A stretch of DNA of 64,000 bases, taken from assembly GCF_901709675.1 (NCBI RefSeq), contig NC_051089.1:1367476-1431475 (forward strand), in the 5' to 3' direction. The DNA comes from Syngnathus acus (lineage: Eukaryota; Chordata; Actinopteri; Syngnathiformes; Syngnathidae). The translations under genes were made by a program, and so were the position numbers. The notes below the pieces were generated by a model that saw only the letters and a program-made list of their open reading frames with translations, was not told where the DNA came from and made no database searches. This document shows, in pieces, positions 1 to 14,200 of the stretch (its first letter is position 1; each line of letters opens with the position of its first letter).

Positions 1-236
1 CAAAAACACATGTACACAAAAAGCAATCTGATTCAAATGTGCCGTTGACTATGTGTATTATTTATCCACATCGTTTTAAAGCCTCAATTTTTTCCCCTCC
101 AAAGAGTACAATATTTTTATTAGATGACATTGTGTTCTGTTGGGGAGGTGGTTTAAGAGCGTCATTAAACGCAGCGCAAACTCCCACGGAAGAGTTAAAA
201 GCGATGTTGCGCTCGCTTCTCCTCCCACACAGCCAA

Positions 237-243
237 TATAAAA
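237..243 (+). promoter_or_regulatory. TATA box of kctd12, with adjacent CCAAT
   Basis: A TATAAAA motif lies 45 bases before the kctd12 start codon, and a CCAAT motif (233-237) touches it. A start site 25-30 bases downstream would leave a 5' leader of only about 15-25 bases. The motif is seen directly; its use is inferred. A CCAAT box is normally farther upstream, so one of the two may be incidental. Confidence 0.4.
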
Positions 244-254
244 CACAAAATTAG

Positions 255-1100
<846 letters not shown>

Positions 1101-1720
1101 ACTTTGATGGCGGCACATTGTGACTTTTTTTTTTTCCTGCAGTTGATGTTTTTTTGTGGTGTACACTTTGTCCACCACGTTTGGATTGATTGTGTACTGC
1201 CGATGAGGTTGAAAGAGAGCATTTGAAAACTTTTTTCCTGCTACTTCTTGGGGAGTGAAAAATGCAAAGGGCTCCAAGTTTGAAATATTTGCTCATATAC
1301 ATTTAGCGATATTTATCCACATGCAACACTTAATATAGATACATAACTCAATGATTGATTATTTCTTCCCATTGCTGGTAGTTATTTTTAGAAGAGGCCC
1401 ACATGTGTGGTCCTTGGGGGGGGGCATCCCACTGGCACCATGTTGGTGACCCCCACTACAGAGCAAGGACAGGATGTGACTCATGAGACGTAAATGTGAT
1501 GTTTGGGGTTTCCGTTTAACAGATCATATAATGATATAAAATGGTTTTGTAAATCATTTTTAATCTTTTGTGGAGATGAAACATTCCAAAAAATCGTAAT
1601 CATCAAACTCAAGACTGCCAGTTGAATTGTCTGATTGTGATTTTACAATAAATAGCTCCAAATAGGCGGTGATATCTTTCATCTGTAATCATTTTAAATA
1701 AAAATGTGACATGGCTGAAC
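1101..1720 (+). other. kctd12 3' untranslated region
   Basis: AT-rich non-coding sequence after the stop codon. Two AATAAA polyadenylation signals occur at 1647-1652 and 1697-1702, so the transcript probably ends near 1670 or 1720. No other gene is visible. Extent is inferred from the signals. Confidence 0.5.
1647..1652 (+). terminator. Polyadenylation signal AATAAA for kctd12
   Basis: First canonical AATAAA after the kctd12 stop, about 545 bases downstream; a second is at 1697-1702. Either could serve. Confidence 0.45.
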
Positions 1721-4700
1721 GACTCTCGTGTTCACTGTTACCATTTGGAAAAATGGATTCCAAGTCCATGTCCGGTATTTGACACCACCATCAATTAACA
1801 TTACTGACCTCGATTCAATTGGTCTTGAAAACAATTGATTCTCTGTGCTCTTAATGAAATCCACGTGTGTGACAATTTGTTGCACCATTTTGCAATCGCA
1901 GCCATAAAATGGAACTGAACCTTTCGCCATCAGATGTGCCTAAATGGGCTCAAGTTAATTTCACCGTCAGCACTTGTGTCCGTACATTTGAACAAAATCC
2001 AAAGTATCACTATTACTTCCCTGTGGTTTATCTTAGTCAAAAAAAAAAAGAACCCACATTTCCACAGCAGCTTTGACACAACCACATTTAAGATTTTTCC
2101 TCCTATTTTCGGTCCAATCAACTCCTTCCCGGCACAAAGGGCTCGGTTATTTCCCTCTGGGCAGAAAAGCAAGCTGGAGGAAGAGAAGGGGATTTCCATT
2201 TAACAATTGTTTTTCTTGGTATCTTTGCAATCAACATCAAGCAAACATTCGGACAGAATCCCAAATGTCCAGTAAACACCAGTCACCAAATCCATACCGT
2301 CCGTTCACTCGCTCAACAGGCCTCCTACGCAAAAGCAGCATGGACACGAGAGCCAACTGTCATGTGACCCAACCATCTGGGCCGGAAATAGGAAGAATGG
2401 ATGGATGGCCTTTAAAAAAGTCTTTACACAAAAACCACACAGTGCTTCCAGAAGGTTTTCTGAAACGGTACAAAGTCCAAAATGCAAACAAGATCGATAG
2501 ATTTGCGTCACCTTTAAGTCGAAGCATTGTTGGACGTGTCCACCAGAAAAAAACGGAGGAGGGTGACGAGGCAGCCAAGACCATTTGCAGATTTGCTGGC
2601 AGTCTTCAAATCAACAAAATGTTTCACACTTCTTCTCTCACAGCCTCTGCCGCTAACTAACTGTGACCTGCGTGTCTCTAATTTAGTGGAATTTTCACAC
2701 CTTCCGCATGGCCTCTGCGAAGATAACACAACATTGCTTTGTCTTCCATTTGTTCTTTGTTTCAATCAGAAAATGAAACACAAAAGCCGCAAAGCACTTC
2801 TTTCAACTCTCTTCTTCATTAAAAGTAGTCGAGAACATCAAGAACGAGTGAACCATCTTGGAAATGAAAAGCTGTGAATGGTGCGGAAATGTTCAAATCG
2901 TGATTTGAACGAATCGTTCACCAAAAGTACACAGCCATCTTGATTCATGTTTTTGTTTTCACACATATGGTACAAAATGTTACATACAGTATGTATACAC
3001 TGGATGGTTTGTTCAGCGAGAGTTTGCTTCACGAGTCCCTCTGGGCAAGACTTGATGACTGTTCCCATAGATAATCCAATTCAAAGGAAGGAGGAAAGTA
3101 GCAGCCAGAGTGTTGTGCTGGAGTCTGTGAAGAGCGAGAACATTCTTTCCACCAAAAGCTTGCACTGTCATTTTCTTTTTTTCTTTTGCTTTCCAGTCAA
3201 TGGCTTTTTGTATCAGACACAAGCGCGTCTTCTTGAAGCATTAAACGAGATTTGTGAGACTGCCTGGATAATCCGTGAGTGTCACAAGGTTAGAAAAATG
3301 TCGGGACACCTTCAAAACCAGCCAACTGTCTCTTTTGTCCAGACAGCCAATAATCTCAATGAGTTCATTCTTTTGCCCATTTGCTGTCATGAATGGAAAG
3401 GTGTTAAAAAAAATGTTAAAAACTAAAAATAAATAAATAAATGGATAAATAAAAAAATAAATAAAAATATACTAAAATAAAATTAAAAAATTAAAACTGT
3501 TGGTACTGTTGTTTAGCAGCATAATTTACGGATAGTCGTGTCCTGTTCCAAAAGACTTTCTGTCCTTCTGGGAAAAACTTTTTATTGCGTTTGATTGAAG
3601 TGCAGTTTTCAAACAATGCTGAACTGAGGAGTGTCGCAATCGGGCCTCTTATCATAAAGCAACCATCATAAATTTGAGTTTGTCAAGAAAATACTGTCGG
3701 CCAGCTGCTGCTTTGCGTGCTGTTTATCTTGAGAAGGGCAAACGTTTGCCACCACCAGAACTCCGCTGAGCTGCTCTGGGCACACAGCGGCAAACCGGAG
3801 ATTGGCCAGCGCCAAAGCTGAGCCTGCCACTGTACTGGCAAAAGGCTGCCGGAATTTGTCAGCAGCAGGCAACAGAGAGGACGAGAGGGAACATCCTCCA
3901 CCCCCGCTGTGGCTGCTTAGGCTTCCTCTTCACACCAAGTGCCCCCCCCCCCCCTCTCTCATCAAGCTCCCGAATAGTGTCAGAGCTTTCTAAAAGGGCC
4001 AGACACGAAGGAAGCTGATTAGAAGTCTGTCAGAGATCTCACCATCCTGTGTGTGTGTTTCTCAAAGCTGCAGGAATATTTTAATTGAAACAAAAATGCC
4101 AGATTTGTTTGACATGTTCTGTGATGACAATCATATTATCCAAACTGGGAATACCAACAGCAATATTTTTTTTTTTACAAATTCAAATAATTCAGATAAA
4201 AATAATCAATATATATTCTGCAACATGAGAAGTAGCCATTTTGTTTTTGCAGATTTAGAACGATATGCAGGACTACGGAAGAGTGGAGCTTCCAATGTAG
4301 AGGAAAACTATTTTGACTGGCAAATATGTTCAAAGGTATTCACAAGAACGTTTTGCACTTGTTCTGCACATTATTGAAATTGATAGTGGGTTTTTTAAAT
4401 GATTGAAAAATGATAACATCCTCCACACTATTATCATTTCAGCACTCACTATAGGACCCAAGTGAAAAATGTGCCTTCCCATCTAAATGTGACGCATGAC
4501 AAACGCTTTCTGGGAAATGTTGAGCAGAGATGTTCCACTGCAAGGACACTTTCCAGATATGTCCTGACTCCACACCGCTTCCTGTCTCTTTCCCACTTTG
4601 GATATGAAGTTCGGTCATACAAGCCTGACACCAAACCATAGCAGACGATTGAATGCAATTTACCCCGAAAGGACATTCTCGTTTGAATCTATTTCCCATC

Positions 4701-6433
4701 CTTCACACTTTAATGTGTAACTTTGTCAGCATTTCACAAATCCACAAATGTCTGACGTTCTGCAGGGCCCCGAGTTGAAAACAGAGAAGGCTTTCTTTGA
4801 AAGACTTTGTGTACATCGGCTGCAGAGATAATCCAGTAGCACGAGATAAAAAGTCAAGAAAATTCAAATATTTGCAAAGATAAGAGTAAAAAAATAATAA
4901 AATAAAAAATGGGAGGCTGGAGCAGGAAGGAGTCAGCGCACAGATGATAAACCTTTTAAGGAAAATCCAGAGTAGGCTAATGGTCTTCTAGGGAGGAAAA
5001 ACGTTTTTGGAAACTTCAAAGTACGCTATAAAACAACTTTAGAGACTTTCCCATAAAAATTAGATCAAAAGTATGAAGCCATGGGATCCCTTCAGGAATA
5101 ATAATAAAAAAAACTCATGATATTCTGCCAAAACAAAGGCTGTAAGTCTGCCATGAGGTCAAAAAACAATCCCATTAGTCATGGAAACGATTCTCAGAAT
5201 GTTGAGGATGGGAACGGGTCGCTGGCAGATCTCTCTCCGTAATTTGTCTCGACTTGTTTTGTACCCAATAAAACGTGTCCATCCGACAGCCGCTTTTTGA
5301 TCGTATTCCCGCACAAATACTTTCTCTGCCAAAGTATGAGGTCACAATCTTTGCTGTTTACATTTGTGTATGAAATCAATACATTCTTGTAGCTCAAGTA
5401 CATTCATTAACCAAAATATTGGGAACGCCTGTTGTTGCCACTGAGTGGATTGAACGTCCACCATCGAATAAAAAGCTTTCGCCCACCCTGAACATCCTGC
5501 AAGCGATCATCTATCATTCTTGGCCCACATTCAACAGCCATGTTTATTCAAAAGTCCAAATAATATCGCTGAAGGGATCATCCCAGCACATCTTACGAAA
5601 TATGTGCCACTTGTATTGTTTCTTTTGTTTGAGTCCCCGCATGGGCACGACTGATAATTATTGCCATGTCACAGAATGGGTAGATTTTTGAAGAGACTGA
5701 AACCGCCAGCGAGCAGCACACTTCCCTATTTATGCACCACAGACTCAAAACTCTTCCGTCTTGCTTCATTTCCCGTAATGACAGTTGCAGACTTTGTTAA
5801 AACGTCTGACTTGCTCCAAGAATAGAACAGAGTTGCTTTCACACTTTGCTCTTATGGTTAATGGGGTTTTACTTTTTATTCAAAGCAAAACAAAAAAAGT
5901 TGCAAAATTTAGTTCAAACTTTACACAACAAGAATTTTAACACCTTGGAAAATCGTTGAAAAGCCAGACAAATAAAATAATGACGTATTTCAATGAAAAT
6001 GCTTTGCTATCCAAGTTTAATCCAAACATACACATATAGCACATGAAAATGACAGTACTTGAATTTTTGAAATGACACTGGTACTGCAGTGTGACTACAT
6101 GAATCCTCAAGGAACACAATTGTGTGCATTGCACACCAAATACCTTGTAAGATTTCAGTGTAACAAAATGAGGAAGCGCGGCTCGAGTAATTGCGTCGAT
6201 TAGCAGATGCGCCCCCTGGTGGTAAACATGAATAAAACCTCAAAAATATACAATACGGTACAAAACACTGCTCAATACCAGAGTGGGCAGGGTGAGAAAA
6301 AAAAAAAAGTGCTCTTGAAAAAGTTTAAACGTGATTGCTAACTGGGGTTGGATACAATACGGGGCGGCTACCATTATAGGTCCCACAACAATTAACACTT
6401 ACAATCATACGAAAATAAACTAAACTACAATTC
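1721..6433. other. Intergenic region between kctd12 and lmo7
   Basis: No supported gene. It contains chance open frames, an AAAT-rich low-complexity tract (about 3421-3500) and a C run at 3943-3956. The two flanking genes converge here, so the right part may include alternative 3' ends of lmo7: a minus-strand AATAAA lies at 5875-5880. Confidence 0.6.
3421..3500. repeat. AAAT-rich simple repeat
   Basis: Nearly pure A/T sequence built of AAAT and AAAAT units. Low complexity only. Confidence 0.7.
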
Positions 6434-6439
6434 TTTATT
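6434..6439 (-). terminator. Polyadenylation signal AATAAA for lmo7
   Basis: Minus-strand AATAAA, 113 bases past the proposed lmo7 stop at 6552. It supports 6552-6574 lying in the terminal exon. A second signal at 5875-5880 could give a longer 3' end. Confidence 0.5.
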
Positions 6440-6551
6440 AGATAATACATTCAAACTGATAAAATGTTAATCCCCCTCCAAAAAAACAAAAAAAATGACA
6501 GGCTAGTTTCCCACTCCGGCTTACTCTGCAAGCATGAGTTCTTTGTTCTGG

Positions 6552-8243
6552 TCACACAAATGCTGAAGTGGTTGCTGAAATGTCAAGCAGAACATTTTTT
6601 ATTTGACAACCGCGCCAAATGTTTGTTAATCGTTAGCTAGATCATTTTAAAGTGAGAAGTTACGCTTATGTGAAACAAGAACCGGTTCAGAACCTCTATG
6701 GAAGGTGACGGCTTGGAAATGAATTTCTGAAAATGTGTGATGGTCTCTGTCATACTCACACTTAAGTTGGAAATAACAGGGCTCACAGTACGGCTTCTTG
6801 TTTCGGACCCGAACCTGTACTCCAGTGTCTGTTTTTCCAAGATATCGCTGGCAGCCCACACACTGAGGAGTAGGAGGGAGAAGTGAGAAAAATGCAGTCC
6901 AGCATTCCAAAAATAGGGGCCTCTGTTTTAATATACTTTTTTTTTTTTTAATGAAATGATTTGTTAGCATAGAACAGCACTTCGACCCCAGATGGTTGCT
7001 AAGAGCGACATCATCATCATCATCAAATTAAAGGTCATAAAGCTGAAGGTTGCAAAGATGAGTCACGAGTTTCCATCTTCGTTCTAATTAACTCTGGCCA
7101 GCGCCACCGCTATTTTTACAACTGGTATCTAATGAGAGAAAGTGGACAGCGCTCAGGTTTCGTGCTCCTCACGAAGGAAAAGACAAATAGAGGCTATCGG
7201 TTCACTGCTTACCACAAAAATGAGTCAATGGAAAGTGTGCTACCAGCATTTGATTTGGTTCAGTCAGAAAACCTCAAGGCTCCAAAAATGTGGACTCTTG
7301 TTATAAGGCTGATATTTACTTTTTTTTTTTAAAGTCTCTGTGATGCAACACGACCACATTGGAATTATAGGAACACAAAAACACAACAGCACGCCATCTG
7401 GAGGACTTGAGAATTATTATCTAACGAGACAATAACATCAGAAAGGCCAACTTTTAACTAGCACTATATTCACTTCACAATCGCTAGTCAAATTCAGCTG
7501 TAAAACCAATTTGAGGATAGAAAAATGCTGACATCATCAAGAAACATTCATTCGGAAGTCCCTGAACAGATTAGTTTGATCGGCAGCACACAAGGAGAAA
7601 TCTGATTAGAGAAAAAGAGTTCCAGTAGATAAAGGAACGACTGGACGGAGCGCGACCAAGAAAAATTCCTCCCAATGAAAAGAGCAGACTGTGCAGGAAA
7701 CATTTCACGGAACAAATATTTGAATTGAGGTCGGAAATGTAGGTCAGTGCTGCTGACAGTGTTTAGGCTAGCAGGAGAGGTCTTGCTCGCTCTCCACCCT
7801 CCATGACTGGGAATAATAAAAAAAAAAAAAGGAATAATAACAAAAAATAATAATAAAATAATAATTTAAATAAATACATAGAATAACAAAAATAAAAAAA
7901 ATAAACATTTATCATCGTACCTTATAGTGGTATTCATACTGCAAATAACAATGACACCCTAAATAGCGACCAAGCTGACCACATGAAGCGAGACCGCCGC
8001 TCTCCAACCCAGTGAGGAGATTAACTCGGCCAAAACTGAACCAAGAGGCGTGAAAAGAGTGCCGTTAAAATCCAAGCGCACCAAGACCCATGTGAGCACC
8101 CCACCACCAGAAGCCCGCTTTGTTAAGCTCTCACCTGAAAACAGGCAAAATGGAAGCTGAGATTAAGTTCTTCAATAACCATGGCTGCCCCACTACTCAG
8201 GTGGCCTTCACACACACAGCAAGTTCTCCTCCCACTGTCCATC
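6552..8243 (-). CDS. lmo7: lmo7 exons 23-25: C-terminal LIM domain and tail
   Basis: Exon 23 (8243-8135) encodes the first zinc module, CCVCEGHLSSGAAMVIEE onward to HFACF. Exon 24 (6862-6760) encodes the second, from CVGCQRYLGKTDTG to VRVRNKKPYCEPCYFQLK. All eight zinc ligands are visible: C-x2-C, H-x2-C, C-x2-C, C-x2-C. LIM domains mediate protein binding. Exon 24 ends at a strong GTGAGT donor, and exon 25 (6574-6552) adds the tail STTSAFV and a stop. If exon 24 were instead read through, the tail would be a non-homologous extension ending KRNFSL. Confidence 0.88.
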
Positions 8244-11200
8244 CTGAGGCAGCAGCAGCACACCATGAAGCCACGTTTTGAGATGATGGAGGGAAAATGA
8301 CTCCTTACCTGCTGGAGTGAGGGTCCGTGGGGGGATTTCTCAGAGATGATCTCGATCCGTTACTGTAACGGGCAGAGGAGGTTGTACCGGCCCCACAAAA
8401 ACCTGCGGTGGCCGAATGTGGTCGGGGATCAGCCGCCATGAGGGTTGACCGGGCGCTTCCGAGAGTGTCGAGCGACTCGTACCTGCGAGCATCCGAGCAC
8501 AAAGCTGAGAATAATCAAACAAAAAATAAGCGTGTGATCAACTTTGAACCTCTTCAGGGGCAACCCGATGTAGATGGGCTCCTTGTAAAAAGCGCTGGTG
8601 CGCTGTCGTATCCAGCTGTTGTCAGTCAGGAGCTGAGTTCGCTTTTTCATCTCCTCCAAGATTTGCTGGCGCTCTTGCTCGGCCTTGGAAGCAAAGTCTT
8701 CTTTCCTTTTCCTCTGATCACCTGAATGATGACCGACATTTGTGAGCGTTCAAGAGTAAAACTACAGAAAATCTACAAGGAGACGCTCGGCTCACCTTTT
8801 GGTTGTTTGTACGACTCGGCTAATGCTGGAGTAGACAACGACTTTGCCCTAAGGGACGAACACAGATACAGGATTTGAATATTTTGGTTGGAAGATTCCA
8901 GTGGCAAAGTAAATACGTCAGCTAAGAAGGCAGCGACGGATTGATTGTTCTGACCTGTGTGCGGGAGAAAGCCCAGCAAAGCCAGAGGTGCCTTCAGCCC
9001 TGAGGTGTCACAATGAATAAGATAAAATAAATGAATAAAGAAAAATATATAAATTATAAAATAAAAAATGCAAAAGCACAATCCGAGTCATCAGACTGGT
9101 CACGTGACACAAAAGCGAGGCCTTACCAGTCTTTGTTATTCAGATCCTTGCGTGTGCCATTCTGACGTTTAAAGCCGAGTTCTTCAGGGCTCCGCTCATT
9201 TATTTTGGTCAAACCATGTAGATGAGTCACTCCCGGAGGAGTCTCAACATCATCTCGCACTCCAAAGTTATTCTGAAACAACAAATTGCATTTCTGGTGT
9301 TAAGTGGCCTGCCGAAGAACATTGCCACCGGATCCTTAACAGACAAAAACAAAATTCATTCGAGTCCCTCAATTTAATCAAACCATGAATCCATTTTCGC
9401 ACGGATCACTGGAGCCCATTGATGAAAATTAAAAAGCAGTCACACAGGATGTCAAATGTTTGTATGCCTGCGTGAAGTGCAGGAACAAACACCTCAAAGG
9501 GTGATGTTCTAATTTACAGAAGAAAACAGACACGAAGGAGAGAAAAGCACGTTTTCACAGCCGGCCTCCTACACACCTCCTCACGTGCATCCTCTTTTGC
9601 CTTCTGCCACTCTGCCTGCAGCCTCCGCCGATCTCGCTCATACTGCGCCTGACCAAGACACGGAACATCTCACCCACCACCATTCCATCCGATTCTCCAG
9701 GCTCCTGTTAATAGTTTTCACCTGAAGGAGGCGCTCTTGTTCTTCCTGCCACTTCTGCTGCCGCCTGTGGTCGCCCTCGTGGTCCCATGACCAGCTGGAT
9801 GAGGAGCGGGTGAGGGACGGCACCTGGAGCTGCACAAACAGGCTGGACATGATCCCCGTGCAAACACACATTTTGTCAAATGGTGGAAACTTACATCGGA
9901 GATTGCAGATTCGGAACCTCCTGCGTGACACAAAAACAGAACACTTCATCTCTGCTGCCAAACAGATCATTAATGAAACGCAATTCAGCTTCCAAATTAA
10001 CATTGAGCTGCAATTTCCACTTTCATTGACAACTTGGGCTGCAAAAATGTGACATCCAGCTTGCTCGGACAAGCCAGGCCAAAGTCAGCCAAGCTCAGCC
10101 AAGCAAGAGATCTTAACAGGATTGGCTAGTGCCGGCCGGATGCTGCTGCCCAGACTGCTTAGGCCTTGCCGCTCTGGTGGATATGACATTTGGCAGCTGA
10201 ATTTGGAGCTTCATGCGGAATGTGTCCCATCTTAACTTCTGATCTTCAAAATGAAGTAAGTCACTGAGGGTATCAGCGAAGAATTCAGCATCCTTCAGGT
10301 TTTTAAAAACATGAGAAACCTAATGAGTTGAATAGTTGTGTGCATCAATAAAAAATAAAATATATATATCTAAAATAGATCAAACAAAAAATAAAATAAA
10401 CAAAAAATAATAAAATAAAAACTAGAAATATAAACTAATTAAAAACAAGGTGGAAGAAAGTCCTTATCTGGGATCACGATGTCAGTATCTGGACCAATTC
10501 AATATTACATGAAGGAAGTACATTTCAAATGCATTTCAATGTTAATGAATTGAAATTGGGTTTGCGCAGGTTCTGTTACCAAGAAGGTTTTCACACAATG
10601 CACACAGCACAAAAGCACATTACCACATAGGTAAACCCACGAGCTGAATCCTGCAGAGCCTCCAGTCCACGGTAGCAGGAGACAAACAAGACAACCATAT
10701 GCAATTAATGTTGCAAAGTAGAGAAAAGCATCAATTCTTCCACTTCACATGCCGCTCACTGGACATTTTGTCTTGTAAACTAGCAGTGCACTGTCTATTG
10801 TATTTGCTCATTATCCTGCATTTACACGGCAGATCTAAATGTCCAATTACACTTTAGTGCTTTTATCCCCCCACCAATCATTTACACATAAGGGACCGCT
10901 ACGGTTCATAGTTACTAAGCAACGCACATACTCACAGACATCCAATTCAAAACAAGTGCAAAAGTGCGTCTTGCTGGCCCATTTTATGGGCAATGACTAT
11001 ATTTTGACTTGTTTCAGACAGACCGTTGTCAGAGTTCACCTCGACCGGAGTCAACCTGCAGACATTTCTTCGGCGGTTGATTTACGGCAATGCCATTCAA
11101 GGTTTCAGGAAAGCAAGGGCAAACGCTGGATTGGTACAGAACATTTTTTTCCCCTCTGTATATTAATCCCTTTGCTGAGACCTTCTTCAACTGTAACGGA

Positions 11201-14200
11201 GCAAAGAGATTTTTGTTTCCTGTTGGCATTCTCAACCCGATCATCAAATTGGTGGAAGGACACAAGATGGCCGTCATTGTGGAGCTCACCCTTTTTTTCA
11301 TAACGTCGACTGTCGGCGGTAAGGGTGCCAATTTGCAGTGCAGATGCCATTTTGTCCTCCCACGGGTCGGAGCTCAAGCGCGCCGCCAGATCGCCGCGGA
11401 CAGTCGGGATGGCGTCATCTGCACACAGCCGGCAGAAGTCCGCCGGGCCGCCTGCCGCGAGAAGGACACTCGCCGTCAAGAAAATGAAGACGGATGAGGG
11501 CACAGACAGCGCAACACAAACAAGGTACCATGCTTTAGCGTGATTTGCTCAAAGCAAATGGAAAAATAAGTCACAACGCTCGCTGCTGCTCCAACTGTGA
11601 ATGGCCCCAATTCCAAGAAGTTCTCCTCAAAGTGTGTCATGCAGAAACTTTTCAATAAAAGGGTTTTTGACTGCATTGGTTTTTTTCTCTGCTGATTGGT
11701 TTTTTTTTTTTCTTCCAGGTAGTCACCACATTCTTGCAAAACAGTCAGCAGCTTCCGTAAAACAACAGGAACTCTCCAAACTGTTGAAATATTTATATTT
11801 GGCTTCTAAATACTCTCGAAAAGCGGCGTTGAGCCGGAATAAAATTTTGAACATGAAATCACGATTTATCGTCTTGCCAAAAATAAAAAGCATGCAAGAA
11901 AATAAGAGAAATAGAAATGGTTGCCTCCAAAGAACATTTTGAGAAAAATCAAAGTCCATTTTACCTGCATGACAACATTTTCTTCTTGCGTCAGTAGTTT
12001 CCCAAAGTGGTTGGAAAACACAGTCCGGTCCACTGTTTGGTATCGGAACAAGACTCAGGTCTCTGTGGTCGACCTGAAAAGCACACAGCACACACACACA
12101 CACAGACTTCAAGTTGACACCCACAGATCCAGTTTCATGTGCTTCCACATTGAAATGAGATACTCCAAGGGGCTTGTTGCAAGAATTATCGTAGCGGCTA
12201 TCCTGTTGGTGGACTTTTCCACCCTTTGGACAAATTTGCGTAATCCGTCGTGGGGCTTCATTCATATTAAAGAGGAAGTTTTTGTCTGGATTTGAAAACG
12301 CAACTGTAGCAGTGAATGGACCATGAGTTGCGTCACCGTACAAATTAAAGTCTTATTTCAAGGCAAGACAATGCCGGACATAAAATAGTAAAATGCGCTC
12401 TGCTTGCTTCCTTTTTTTTTTTTTTTCTCTCATCTGGCTCATTTCATTTGATGAATGGGTACCGTCAGTGTTGATCTGTCCTGATGTTGACAATGCTGTT
12501 TGATGCAATATGATTATGCCGCAGGAACAATCACACATACCTTGGGGGTGCCGACGCTGGCGCTACGCGGCAGAGTTGCAGCTTTGCCGAGTTGGGCCTG
12601 CGTCTTTGAATATTGCTGAGAGCGAAAGCTCTGCCTGGAAAGACTGGTCCGCTCTGCTTTTGCTAAAGTCGTCTCCGCCACATGGTTGGGATGCTGATGC
12701 GGACCTCTTAGGTAAGACGAGGCGGTTTGTCTTTTGAGCGTGGCGCTAGCAGGTGAGGAAGGAGCGCCTTCTCCTACTCCCGTTAGGCTCTGCAAACATG
12801 ACTCGTTAAATAAACGGCACAAATTGTAGATCGGAACTCAGAAACAGCATATCAAAGACGTCGCATCAACCCACACAGCGGCATATATTTTTAATGAGGT
12901 GGGTAAGTGGGTAGCAGACCAAGCAGGTTGTCCACGCTCGTTAATTGCCACGAGCGGACCCTGGGATGCAGTACGTAAAAATGCGGTTTGGGGTTGGAGG
13001 CATAGTCGCTGTTTGATGAAGACAGTCACATCAGTAGTCTTTGTTCTAGTGAATGTAAAACATATTTATGAGATATAACTATAATTTAATTTAATATACC
13101 TGAAACACTTGCAAATGATGTATGAATTTTTTTTAAAATACCGTAATTTTCGGACTATAAGTCGCGTTTTTTTTTCATAGTTTGGGTGGGGGGGCGACTT
13201 ATACTCAGGAGCGATTTAAATACATATGTTTTTTTTTCACTTTTTTGGGCATTTTATGGCTGGTGCGACTTATACTCCGGTGCGACTTATAGTCCGAAAA
13301 TTACGGTATATATAAACTTTTAACTGTAAAATACACCAAAAATGAAAACAACAACCAAACGGCGCTACAGCGACGACACTCACATGACAGAGTTTTGGAA
13401 TCCTGGACTGCTTGGTCCCGAAGGGCCGAGCTGTGATGACGGACGAGACACGACAGGATCCCTCGGCCCGTTTGAAGGCGCGAGGAAGGCTGGCTGAACA
13501 CGACCAAGAAGCGGCTCTGCTCAAATAGTTTCTGCGGCCTTCAGCCGACTCACATCTACTTTTGTCTCCTGACATTTCAGAAGCGTTTTCATGACTCTCC
13601 GTTCCAGACAAGGCTTTCGGGTCAGAAAGGTCTCGGAAAGCGACGGAGCTTCCCGATTCGCCGTCATTTGGAAAATCTGCTGCGCCGAGAAAAGTCAATT
13701 GACTCGTATGAACCTTTTCGGGTTGACTCGCATCACTTCGAGGATCAACGGGAGCGGAAAAGTTGAACCGGCTGTGGGAGCCCAAAGCGTTATCCCGTGT
13801 TGGTGCCGTTACTGCGGCTCCATTTAATGCCAAAGATGCAAAACGGGTCTCCTCTCCCGTGACGTTCCCATCAGAGGCAGGCGTGACTCCGCCCGACTTT
13901 GCCTGACAACAAGCAGAAAACAAATGGCGATTCCGAGTGGAGTGACAATTTTAAAAACCTCAGCATTGAGTCTTGCAAAACTTACATGTGCAGGGGGAAA
14001 GTTCTGGCTAGAAGAGGCGGGGCTAAACGGCACTTCAGCCGCATAGCTTCGAGTCAGTGGAGCTCGACCGTGCGTCCGGAGAAAAGCGCTTGAGAAGTTT
14101 GATGGAGGAGAAACGGAGGCCGGGCAGTGCCTTTGCGCTGACAGCTGCTCTCTGTGGAATTGCCATGTAATGGAAGAGGAGTCAGAGTAATGAAAAGATG

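Noticed and set aside
2073-2660. 195-codon open frame on the plus strand between kctd12 and lmo7
   Set aside because: No recognisable domain, odd composition, and one frame of this length is expected by chance in 64 kb over six frames.
2947-3426. 159-codon plus-strand open frame
   Set aside because: AT-driven, low-complexity residues, no family features and no splice or promoter context.
11723-12343. 206-codon minus-strand frame as a single exon
   Set aside because: Only 11965-12073 within it has splice sites, phase and PDZ alignment; the rest is intron.
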